Shown one piece after another: positions 51,485 to 57,929 of a stretch of DNA of 57,929 bases. Source of the stretch: Thermoguttaceae bacterium (lineage in GTDB: Bacteria; Planctomycetota; Planctomycetia; Pirellulales; Thermoguttaceae); NCBI GenBank assembly GCA_017454585.1, contig JAFTCU010000110.1, positions 1 through 57,929 on the forward strand, read 5' to 3'. The notes below the pieces were generated by a model. The model did not search any database. It worked only from the letters and a program-made list of their open reading frames with translations, and had not been told where the DNA came from. Both the position numbers and the translations under genes were made by a program. Each line of letters starts with the position of its first letter. The stretch's first letter is position 1.

Positions 51485-52768
51485 TTACATCACCCAACCG
51501 TCCGGGATGCAGTTGCCTTTTTGCACGACGACGATCCCATCCACGATTTGGCAGTATTCATTCTCAGCCATATTTTCGAGGTGGTTGGTGTTCAAAATCC
51601 GCACATTTTTACCGATGCGGCAGTTTTTATCGATGATGGCGTTTTCGATGTACGACCCAGTCCCAATTCCCAGAGGCATTGGATTTCCAGCGTCTTCATC
51701 CTCTGCCTCGTGATCGTAAAAGTCAGCGCCCATGATGACGCAGTTCCGAATGGTAACGTTCGCGCCGATCTGGCATCGTACACCGATGACGGAGTTTTCG
51801 ATCACTGCGCCGCGCCCGATATTGCATCCGTCAGCTATGAGTGAGTCCGAGACCGCTGCGCCGGTGATCGTCGTGGAAGGCAGAAAACGTGCGCGCGTAT
51901 AGATCGGAGCGTCTGGCTCGAACATTTTGAACGGCGGGTTCGGTTTCGCAAGGCTCAGATTGGCCTCAAAAAAGGAACGGATCGTTCCGATGTCTTCCCA
52001 GTAGCCGTCGTAAACGTACGTGTGAACTTTTTTGCTGTGGATCAATGCGGGAAAGACTTCTTTGCCGAAGTCTTTGTATTCGGTTTTACTCAGAACGTGC
52101 GTGAGCATATTTTTGTTGAAAACGTAAATGCCCATACTTGCGAGGTAGTCACGGCCTTTCGCTTTAATGCCTTGCGTGGCGAGCCAGTCAGGATCGGTTT
52201 CAAAACCTTTGAGTTCATCCACATTTTTGGGTTTCTCAAGGAAGCCTTCCACTTGTCCCGTGGTGGTATTGACGCGCATGATGCCAAGCCCCGTAGTGTC
52301 TTTTGCCCGGACTGGGATCGAGGCGATCGTCGCGTCCGCCCCGGATTCCTTGTGGATTTTCAGCATTTCGCGGAAGTCCATTCGGTAAAGCTGATCGCCC
52401 GAAAGAATTATGACGTAATCCACATTGCTGCTCGCTACATAGCGAAGGCTTTTTTTCACAGCGTCCGCGGTCCCCTCGTACCAGTTCGGATTGTCAATCG
52501 TCTGCTCGGCGGCAAGGATCTCAATGTAACCGCGGCGGTAACGGTCAAAGGAGTACGCGCCGCGGATGTGCCGGTGAAGGCTCATAGAGTTGAACTGGGT
52601 GAGGACGTAAACTTTCAGAATGTCGCTGTTAATGCAGTTCGAGAGTGGAATGTCGATGAGGCGGTATTTGCCCGCGACAGGCACGGCCGGCTTGGAACGT
52701 ACTTTGGTGAGCGGGTACAAACGTGTGCCACGGCCGCCGCCGAGAATCAGTGCCAATACTTTATCCAT
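51485..52768 (-). CDS. glgC: Glucose-1-phosphate adenylyltransferase
   Basis: Makes ADP-glucose from glucose 1-phosphate and ATP, the committed step of bacterial glycogen synthesis. The 427-aa protein opens with the nucleotide-binding LALILGGGRGTRLYPLTKVR and continues with KPAVPVAGKYRLIDIPLSNC, GTADAVKKSLRYV and GDQLYRMDF, all GlgC signatures. The C-terminal third is a left-handed beta-helix with hexapeptide repeats (CNIGRGAVIENSVIGVRCQI, quoted in part) typical of the allosteric domain. AAGGATT precedes the ATG. No other glg gene is adjacent. It ends 54 bp before the giant lipoprotein on the same strand, so read-through is possible. Confidence 0.95.
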   Translation of the reverse strand: MDKVLALILGGGRGTRLYPLTKVRSKPAVPVAGKYRLIDIPLSNCINSDILKVYVLTQFNSMSLHRHIRGAYSFDRYRRGYIEILAAEQTIDNPNWYEGTADAVKKSLRYVASSNVDYVIILSGDQLYRMDFREMLKIHKESGADATIASIPVRAKDTTGLGIMRVNTTTGQVEGFLEKPKNVDELKGFETDPDWLATQGIKAKGRDYLASMGIYVFNKNMLTHVLSKTEYKDFGKEVFPALIHSKKVHTYVYDGYWEDIGTIRSFFEANLSLAKPNPPFKMFEPDAPIYTRARFLPSTTITGAAVSDSLIADGCNIGRGAVIENSVIGVRCQIGANVTIRNCVIMGADFYDHEAEDEDAGNPMPLGIGTGSYIENAIIDKNCRIGKNVRILNTNHLENMAENEYCQIVDGIVVVQKGNCIPDGWVM

Positions 52769-52890
52769 CTTGAATCCTTTCGTATAATTTGCAAGGTCCC
52801 TAAAATTTCCTCATTAAATTTTAACAGAATTTCGCTGAAATGCAAAGGGGTGCGGGGGAAAAAAGAGAAAAAATGTAGTATTTTTTGTTT

Positions 52891-53024
52891 TTTAAAGCCT
52901 CCCCTGAAAGGGGAGGTGGCGCGCAGCGCCGGAGGGGTTCCGAAATTGGGGAAAATCGGCTTTTTCTTTGAAACCCCTCCACCGCCTTTGGCGGTCCCCC
53001 TCCCCTTTCAGGGGCGGCTTTAAA
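52891..53024. mobile_element. 134-bp MITE-like palindromic element
   Basis: Terminal inverted repeats of 26 bp (52891-52916 and 52999-53024, beginning TTTAAAGCC) match with one mismatch. The similarity continues inward to about 50 bp per arm, including GGAGGGGTT and its complement. Each arm has its own hairpins (CCTCCCCT-GAA-AGGGGAGG and GGCGC-GCA-GCGCC). It carries no gene. It looks like a non-autonomous insertion between glgC and the DUF1559 gene; only one copy is in the window. Confidence 0.8.
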
Positions 53025-53028
53025 TTTT

Positions 53029-53070
53029 TAAAAACAAAAAAGAGCTGAAAGGTCTGAAACCTTCCAGCTC
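53029..53070 (-). terminator. Terminator after the DUF1559 gene
   Basis: On the minus strand GAGCTGGAAGG pairs with CCTTTCAGCTC with one mismatch and is followed by a T-rich run (53029-53041 on the plus strand is A-rich). Confidence 0.82.
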
Positions 53071-53113
53071 CGTGAAATTTGCTTATGGGGTTTATCCCAA
53101 GCGATTAAGCGTA

Positions 53114-54160
53114 TCAGTCAACATCGAGTCCCGGGTCGCCGCCTTTGTAGGTCGTAGCGAAGAAATAGACCGCCGGGTCGATTTCGATGTCGATGTTATG
53201 AACCGAGTTGTCAAGGAACGTGTGGATCACGACACCGTTGTGCTCAGAACTCGGACCAAATTTGGTGGCATCCGTACCGGAACCGCTCTGGAAGGAACTG
53301 TTGGAAAGCGAGGACCATTCGTATGGATACTGCTCATAGTCACGATCCAGGTTCGTCCACGGAGTACTATCAGCGTAGGTGGCGTCAGCGCCGAGCTGGT
53401 TCTGCTGGAATCCGGACGGGGCGTAGAAAGAGTTTGTACCACTTTTGACCGGGGTGGAAATACCGCCCTTGGTGCAGTAAGTGTAAACACCGGAGTCCTG
53501 ACCAACGACCCAACGAGCGTAATACTGCTCGTTCGATTCCGTCATGTGCAGCGTGTGGGAAGTACCGTCAGAGATTTCACCAAGCGTACGGCCTTTGTTG
53601 CCGAATGAGGTGGCGCCGTCAGGCGTATTCACACTGCCGTAACCGACGGAAGAACTGTTGGAGACGGCATTCATGTAAAGTGTTTCCATGGAAGCCACGA
53701 TGAATTTGTAGTTACCAACTGCGGGAGCGGTCTGACTGCTTCCGGTGTCATCCACGGTTGGGTTCGTGGAAGAAGCCGGGCAACGGAAAGCCGGCATGGA
53801 GGTCGCGGCCAAATCCCTTAACTGGGTAGAAGTGCTTGAAAGGGATTTGCTCACATCATCTTTCACCATTTTATACTGGGCTTCCTGTTCCAGATAGGGC
53901 AGAAGAAGCACGAAACCGCTGACACCGTCAAAGCTGTTGTTCGGAGTGCGTCCAGCTACAGGCAGACGTTTCTTTGCGCTTTCAAAGTTCAAAGCGGCAA
54001 GAGTGAGCTGCTTTTCCTTGTTCTGGCACTGCATACGCATGGCAGTACGACGAGCCACCTGGATAGCCGGGAGGAGCAGACCAACCAACATACCAATGAT
54101 AGCAATGACGACCAAAAGTTCGACCAGTGTGAAGGCCGGCCGTTTGACGATTTTCTTCAT
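53114..54160 (-). CDS. DUF1559 (SBP_bac_10) prepilin-type protein
   Basis: A 348-aa protein with a type IV prepilin leader: KKIVKRPAFTLVELLVVIAI, with cleavage expected before the Phe of FTLVE, then a long hydrophobic helix. The phrases CQNKEKQLTLAALNFESAKKRLP and FVLLLPYLEQEAQYK, and the C-terminal GPSSEHNGVVIHTFLDNSVH, are hallmarks of the DUF1559 family, greatly expanded in Planctomycetota. The C-terminal domain is beta-rich. These proteins are thought to be pseudopilin-like surface or periplasmic proteins; their function is unproved. AGGAG precedes the ATG. It has its own terminator, and it is divergent from ferritin across an AT-rich gap. Confidence 0.93.
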   Translation of the reverse strand: MKKIVKRPAFTLVELLVVIAIIGMLVGLLLPAIQVARRTAMRMQCQNKEKQLTLAALNFESAKKRLPVAGRTPNNSFDGVSGFVLLLPYLEQEAQYKMVKDDVSKSLSSTSTQLRDLAATSMPAFRCPASSTNPTVDDTGSSQTAPAVGNYKFIVASMETLYMNAVSNSSSVGYGSVNTPDGATSFGNKGRTLGEISDGTSHTLHMTESNEQYYARWVVGQDSGVYTYCTKGGISTPVKSGTNSFYAPSGFQQNQLGADATYADSTPWTNLDRDYEQYPYEWSSLSNSSFQSGSGTDATKFGPSSEHNGVVIHTFLDNSVHNIDIEIDPAVYFFATTYKGGDPGLDVD

Positions 54161-54443
54161 CGTGCAATCTCCTGTGTTTTTCGATTCCCCAATTTTAACG
54201 ACGTGTAAACAGAGTTACCTGGTAGCTATACGCAGGAATCTGATATTGGGTTCAAACCCGGTTGGATAAAATCAGGATTTTTAAAAATTAATATCAAAAG
54301 TTAAAACCTATCTTACGTATTATACCAGATTTTTTACGTTTTGTCAGGCGGGGGGTTCGGTTTTTTTGAAAAAAAGTCAAAATTTTTAGCGATTTTTCTT
54401 TCCTGTTTTCGGAAAATTTGCGACACTCCGCACCTCCGGGCCC
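54161..54443. other. AT-rich divergent region upstream of DUF1559 and ferritin genes
   Basis: Mostly A/T runs with a short G-rich patch near 54345. It must hold the minus-strand promoter of the DUF1559 gene, though no box is clear. No gene or structured RNA was recognised. Confidence 0.45.
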
Positions 54444-54472
54444 TTGACAAATGGTTCAGAAAAGGTTACACT
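54444..54472 (+). promoter_or_regulatory. Sigma-70-type promoter of the ferritin gene
   Basis: TTGACA at 54444-54449, an ideal 17-bp spacer, then TACACT at 54467-54472. The AAAGGAG ribosome site follows at 54507-54513. No evident Fur box was seen. Confidence 0.75.
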
Positions 54473-54518
54473 TAATAAAAATGTTCAACCCGTCCCTTTC
54501 AATTTAAAGGAGAATTAC

Positions 54519-55028
54519 ATGGACGCCAAAGTCGCAAAACTCATCAACGAACAGATCAACCACGAATTTTATTCCGCGTACCTGTACTTGGAATTCGCCA
54601 ATTACTACGGCTCGATCGGCCTCGACGGCTTCGAGAACTGGTACCGGATCCAGGCGATGGAGGAACGTGATCACGCGATGCTCTTCTACCAGTACCTGCA
54701 GAACAACGGCGAGAAGATCACCTTCGAGGCGATCCGCAAGCCGGAATGCACGCTGAAGAACAGCATGGACCCGCTCAAAGCCGGTCTGGAACACGAGAAA
54801 CTTGTCACGTCGCTCATCAACGGGATCTATGCCGCCGCGTTTAAGGTGCACGACTTCCGCACGATGCAGCTTCTCGACTGGTTCGTCAAGGAGCAGGGCG
54901 AAGAAGAAAAGAACGCCGCCGACATGATCACGAAAATGGAACTGTTCGGCGCCGACTCGAAGGGGCTTTACATGCTGAACGCCGAGCTGAAAGCCCGCGT
55001 TTACTCGGCTCCGTCGCTTGTTCTGTGA
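54519..55028 (+). CDS. ftnA: Non-heme bacterial ferritin
   Basis: Oxidises Fe(II) and stores iron as mineral in a 24-subunit shell. The protein of 169 aa starts at the ATG at 54519, which has AAAGGAG upstream; a frame opening 75 bp earlier overlaps the promoter. The di-iron centre is visible: Glu in INEQINHEFYSAYLYLEFAN, ExxxH in AMEERDHAMLFYQY, and Glu/Gln in WFVKEQGEEEKNAADMI. These match FtnA-type ferritins, not bacterioferritin (no haem Met) or Dps. The transcript ends at the terminator at 55071. A copy of the palindromic repeat lies 7 bp after the stop. Confidence 0.93.
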   Translation: MDAKVAKLINEQINHEFYSAYLYLEFANYYGSIGLDGFENWYRIQAMEERDHAMLFYQYLQNNGEKITFEAIRKPECTLKNSMDPLKAGLEHEKLVTSLINGIYAAAFKVHDFRTMQLLDWFVKEQGEEEKNAADMITKMELFGADSKGLYMLNAELKARVYSAPSLVL

Positions 55029-55034
55029 ATCATT

Positions 55035-55064
55035 TTACGGGGACGACGCTTCCAGCGTCGTCTC
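55035..55064. repeat. Third copy of the dispersed palindrome
   Basis: Contains TTACGGGGACGACGCTTCCA and continues AGCGTCGTCTC, sharing 27 bases with the copy at 4838 in the helicase gene. It can form a 9-bp stem with a 3-nt loop. Confidence 0.88.
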
Positions 55065-55070
55065 TAAGGA

Positions 55071-55096
55071 CCCCACAAAGATGGGGCTTTTATTTT
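55071..55096 (+). terminator. Terminator after ferritin
   Basis: CCCCA (55071-55075) pairs with TGGGG (55082-55086), followed by CTTTTATTTTT. A second hairpin GCGGGC-AAAAA-GCCCGC follows at 55107-55123. Confidence 0.75.
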
Positions 55097-55151
55097 TATC
55101 CTTACAGCGGGCAAAAAGCCCGCCGCTCGCCTTTCATTGAATTCTAAAACC

Positions 55152-56591
55152 ATGTACGACCTCATCATCATCGGCGCGGGAGCCATCGGCTCGGCCGCCG
55201 CCCGGGAACTGGCCCGTTACCAGCTTGACATTCTGGTCCTCGAAAAAGAAAGCGACGTCGGCCAGGTCACGTCTTCCGCCAACTCGGCAATCGTTCACTC
55301 CGGCTACGACCCGATCCCGGGCAGCGAGAAGGCCGTGATGAACGTCCTGGGAAATCAGCTCTACGACCAGATGTGCGAGGAACTCGACATCGACATGCGC
55401 AAGATCGGGTCGCTCACCATCGCCACCAACGACGAGGAGGTCGAAATTCTGCGTGAGCTAGAAGAACGCGGCCGGAAAAACGGCGTGCCGGTCGAGATGC
55501 TCGACCATGACCAGACGCTCGCCATTGAGCCGAACCTCACGCCGGAGGTGAAACTTGCGCTTCTCGCCCCCACGGCGGGGATCGTGAACCCGTTCGAGCT
55601 GAGCGTGGCTTTGATGGAAAACGCCATGGAAAACGGAGTCCAGCTCCGCCTGAACGAGGGCGTGACCGGAATCCACGCTCTGGACGGCGGTGGGTACGAA
55701 GTCACGACGAACCGCGACGTTTATGAGGCTCGGGTCGTGGTCAACGCGGCGGGGCTTCACGCGGATGAGATCAATAATCTGGTGAATCCCGACACGAAGT
55801 TCGAGATCCGCCCGCGCAAAGGGGAATATTTCGTTCTGGACCATTTCGACCCCGATTTCATCCGGCACACGATTTTTACCGTTCCGTCCTCGAAAGGAAA
55901 GGGGATCCTCGTAAGTCCCACCACGCACGGGAATTACATTCTGGGGCCTTCTGCCGAGTTTGTGGAGCGGAAAGACGACTACTCGACGAGCGCCGAAACG
56001 CTTGCGCAGGTGCTCGCCACGGCGCGGAAACTCGTGCCGACGATTCCGATGAACCAGGTCATTCGCGAATTTTCCGGCCTGCGCGCCGTGGAAAAGAGCG
56101 GCCATTTTATCATCGAGGAATCCCTTCCGGGCTTTGTGAATCTGGTCGGGATCCAGTCTCCGGGGCTGACGTCCTGCCCGGCGATCGCGCTTGAAGTGGT
56201 CAAAATGGCGTCCAACACGCTGAAGATGGAAAAGAAGCCGGACTTCAAACCGCGCCGCCGGCCGATGGTGCGTCTGAACCGGATGACTCCGGAGGAACGT
56301 GAAGAACTGGTGCGCAAGGACCCGAAATTCGGGAACATCATCTGCCGCTGCGAGAAGATCTCCGAGGGAGAAGTGCTGGACTGCATCCACCGGAAGTGCG
56401 GCGCGACGACGATCCGAGGCGTCAAACGGCGTGTCCGCCCGGGCATGGGAAAGTGCCAGGGTGGTTTCTGCCAGCCGAGGATCATCCGGATACTCTCCCG
56501 CGAGCTGGGGATCCCCGAAGAAGACGTGCGCATGAACGAAAGCGGCAGCTGGATCCTCTCGACCGAGCGCCCGTGCGAGCGGGATCAATGA
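55152..56591 (+). CDS. GlpA-like FAD-dependent oxidoreductase with C-terminal BFD iron-sulfur domain
   Basis: A 479-aa protein from the ATG at 55152; a TTG five codons earlier is less likely. The N-terminus MYDLIIIGAGAIGSAAAREL is an FAD-binding Rossmann motif of the DAO fold. The body resembles anaerobic glycerol-3-phosphate dehydrogenase and L-2-hydroxyglutarate oxidase (SANSAIVHSGYDP, VVVNAAGLHADEIN, RPRKGEYFVLD, SGLRAVEKSGHFIIE). The C-terminus has four cysteines in a BFD-like [2Fe-2S] pattern: ICRCEKISEGEV and GMGKCQGGFCQPR. This fused form occurs in many anaerobes and probably oxidises glycerol 3-phosphate or a 2-hydroxy acid. No glpK or GlpB/C partner is adjacent, so the substrate is uncertain. 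Confidence 0.85.
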   Translation: MYDLIIIGAGAIGSAAARELARYQLDILVLEKESDVGQVTSSANSAIVHSGYDPIPGSEKAVMNVLGNQLYDQMCEELDIDMRKIGSLTIATNDEEVEILRELEERGRKNGVPVEMLDHDQTLAIEPNLTPEVKLALLAPTAGIVNPFELSVALMENAMENGVQLRLNEGVTGIHALDGGGYEVTTNRDVYEARVVVNAAGLHADEINNLVNPDTKFEIRPRKGEYFVLDHFDPDFIRHTIFTVPSSKGKGILVSPTTHGNYILGPSAEFVERKDDYSTSAETLAQVLATARKLVPTIPMNQVIREFSGLRAVEKSGHFIIEESLPGFVNLVGIQSPGLTSCPAIALEVVKMASNTLKMEKKPDFKPRRRPMVRLNRMTPEEREELVRKDPKFGNIICRCEKISEGEVLDCIHRKCGATTIRGVKRRVRPGMGKCQGGFCQPRIIRILSRELGIPEEDVRMNESGSWILSTERPCERDQ

Positions 56592-56674
56592 CGATTCTGT
56601 AGAATAAACGAAACAATTGCGCGCGGAGTCAGATTGGCCCCACGCGCAAATTGGTTTATGCGATCTCGTGAGAA

Positions 56675-57929
56675 TTATTTCTTGTTCCAGCGCACGTCGT
56701 ACATCTGGTAGCCAATTTCGCGAATCTTCTCGATCGTCTCAACGTATGGCGTGTCGCACACATCGACGAAGCCGTTCTGGAAGCACTCACCGTCGAAACG
56801 GCCGGTCGTCGGCTGCTCCGAGTACTGATGCCAGTGAACGCCGATGAAATTAGGATGCTCCAACGCCGATTTCACGTAGTTGAAGTACGCCTGGCCGCGT
56901 TCCTTCTGGTCCTTGACGCCGATGAGTGTCCAGTGGAACACGCCGCGGTCAAGAGCGCCGAAGTGGAATTCGCCGACCAGGATCGGTTTATCGACCCCTT
57001 CCGGAAGTTTGAACGAATCCACCGTGAAGCGGTAAATGTTGTAGCTCAGCACGTCGCAGTACTTCGCGCCGATGCGGAGGAACGTCTCGTTCGTCCCGCC
57101 GGCGAACCGGCAGCCGAGGTACAGTTTGTTCGGCGCGACCTTCTTGAACTCGTCACGCACGTTTTTGTAGTACTCTTCCACGATGGCACACGCGAAATCC
57201 TTGCAATCTGCCGAGGCTTTTTCTCCCGGGTCGGCGGTGGACTGGAGCAAAGCGTCCCAAGAGGCGTAACTGGTCCCCCACGCCTCGTTCAGTTTTTCGA
57301 TCGTCCCGTACTTTTGGGTGAGGCGTTTTACGAACTCGACCTTGGCGCACTGCGTGGCCGGCGACTGAAGCGTCCAGTAGCCCAGCGAGTTTTCGGTTCC
57401 CCAGCTCAATTCATTATCGACGAAGAACCCGAAGCACCAGGGATCATCCAGTTCGGCCTTGCGTTCCAGAAGCTGACGGTGGAAATTCGCGCGGAATTCC
57501 GGATCGAACGGGTCGCGGAAGGGCCACCAGCCGTCGTGACTGGCCGCGATCGGCGGGGATTTCAGCTCGATGCGGTCGGTGTACGGCGTGCGGTCCATCT
57601 TGCAGATCGCGACGTCCGAACTGTTCGCGATCGTGTTCATGCCCCAGCTGCGCAGACGGCGGTGGGCCAGATCCGCGTAAACGTTCCGCCAATCTTTGCC
57701 GTACTTGCGGAAGGCGTTCGCGGAGGAGAAGTCGTAGGTCTTCTGAATGTTCCGTTTCGTGTAGTACGGCCAGAGCAGTTCGTCGTGCGTCGTGTAGAAA
57801 AGCCCCAGGTCGGAGTTTTCGTCCGGGAGGTTTTCGAAGTAGTGCTCGCGGCCATCCAGCGGCGTGACGGCGCTCGAGGACGTGACGCGGACCGGGCCGT
57901 GCGACCAGTAGAGGTTTCCGAGCGGGTCC
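56675..57929 (-). CDS. GH50-like (agarase-type) glycoside hydrolase, 5' truncated by window edge
   Basis: The frame stays open to the right edge, so about 417 C-terminal residues are visible; the ATG at 57640 is internal. The upstream part includes LYWSHGPVRVTSSSAVTPLD and GREHYFENLP. Further on are GWWPFRDPFDPEFRANF, FFVDNELSWG (likely acid/base Glu after Asn), VLSYNIYRF, VGEFHFGALDRG (likely nucleophile Glu) and FIGVHWHQYSEQPTTGR. This order fits clan GH-A, closest to GH50 beta-agarase-like enzymes. Members act on agarose or related galactans, but many planctomycete homologs are uncharacterised and may use other beta-galactosides. It is convergent with the GlpA-like gene. A weak hairpin (TTGCGCG/CGCGCAA, 56617-56649) lies between them. 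Confidence 0.78.
   Translation of the reverse strand, partial: DPLGNLYWSHGPVRVTSSSAVTPLDGREHYFENLPDENSDLGLFYTTHDELLWPYYTKRNIQKTYDFSSANAFRKYGKDWRNVYADLAHRRLRSWGMNTIANSSDVAICKMDRTPYTDRIELKSPPIAASHDGWWPFRDPFDPEFRANFHRQLLERKAELDDPWCFGFFVDNELSWGTENSLGYWTLQSPATQCAKVEFVKRLTQKYGTIEKLNEAWGTSYASWDALLQSTADPGEKASADCKDFACAIVEEYYKNVRDEFKKVAPNKLYLGCRFAGGTNETFLRIGAKYCDVLSYNIYRFTVDSFKLPEGVDKPILVGEFHFGALDRGVFHWTLIGVKDQKERGQAYFNYVKSALEHPNFIGVHWHQYSEQPTTGRFDGECFQNGFVDVCDTPYVETIEKIREIGYQMYDVRWNKK

Noticed and set aside
52022..53023. A 333-residue plus-strand frame running from glgC antisense into the MITE-like element
   Set aside because: It is the complement of glgC joined to a palindromic element, so not a plausible gene.
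1..57929. tRNA, rRNA, CRISPR arrays, riboswitches, prophage or transposase genes
   Set aside because: I looked in all gaps and found no cloverleaf-like, repeat-spacer or recognisable protein signal. A tRNA or covariance-model scan would be needed to exclude small RNAs.

Overview
The window looks like a chromosomal segment of a planctomycete. This is inferred from gene families seen in the sequence: two giant secreted proteins with the N-terminal LEPR-XLL motif and C-terminal type I dockerin repeats, a DUF1559 prepilin-like protein, a PEP-CTERM protein, a BBP2-type porin and a TlpA/thioredoxin lipoprotein. The lineage within Planctomycetota cannot be fixed by eye; a Pirellulales or gut-type relative is a guess. 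No rRNA, tRNA, CRISPR array, phage gene or transposase was seen.

Layout. 1-5816 (+) is mostly housekeeping: a partial alpha/beta hydrolase, cmk, rpiB, sat and a UvrD/PcrA helicase. 5840-10936 (-) holds an AsmA-like envelope protein and a porin. 11406-28768 (+) is nearly filled by two tandem giant LEPR-XLL/dockerin proteins of about 3211 and 2521 aa. 28896-35487 (-) holds an unknown secreted protein, a glycerol-1-phosphate dehydrogenase, and the cluster LysM/YkuD-like protein, pyrE, small lipoprotein. 35769-38480 (+) is a PEP-CTERM protein. 38567-40339 (-) is a GntP-type permease and an Ala/Pro/Glu-repeat lipoprotein. 40745-41611 (+) is an exported sugar isomerase-like protein. 41673-54160 (-) holds fusA, a 2529-aa lipoprotein with three thioredoxin domains, glgC and the DUF1559 protein. 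54519-56591 (+) holds a ferritin and a GlpA-like FAD oxidoreductase with a BFD-type iron-sulfur domain. A GH50-like glycoside hydrolase (-) runs off the right edge.

How it fits together. Much of the coding length is cell-envelope or secreted: a porin, an AsmA-like protein, giant surface proteins, lipoproteins, a PEP-CTERM protein and a glycoside hydrolase. This fits a polysaccharide-using bacterium with an elaborate periplasm and surface. The cytoplasmic genes supply nucleotides (cmk, pyrE), pentose phosphates (rpiB), activated sulfate (sat), glycogen precursor (glgC), translation (fusA), DNA repair (pcrA) and iron storage (ferritin).

Most unusual items: the 2529-aa lipoprotein built from two kinds of helical repeat plus three redox-competent thioredoxin domains; the two giants that each carry a cohesin-like domain next to their own dockerin, one with a metalloprotease-like domain missing its third zinc ligand; a LysM/YkuD protein whose L,D-transpeptidase active site is erased; and three families of small repeats (a palindrome inserted in the helicase gene, heptad arrays beside cmk and fusA, and a 134-bp MITE-like element).
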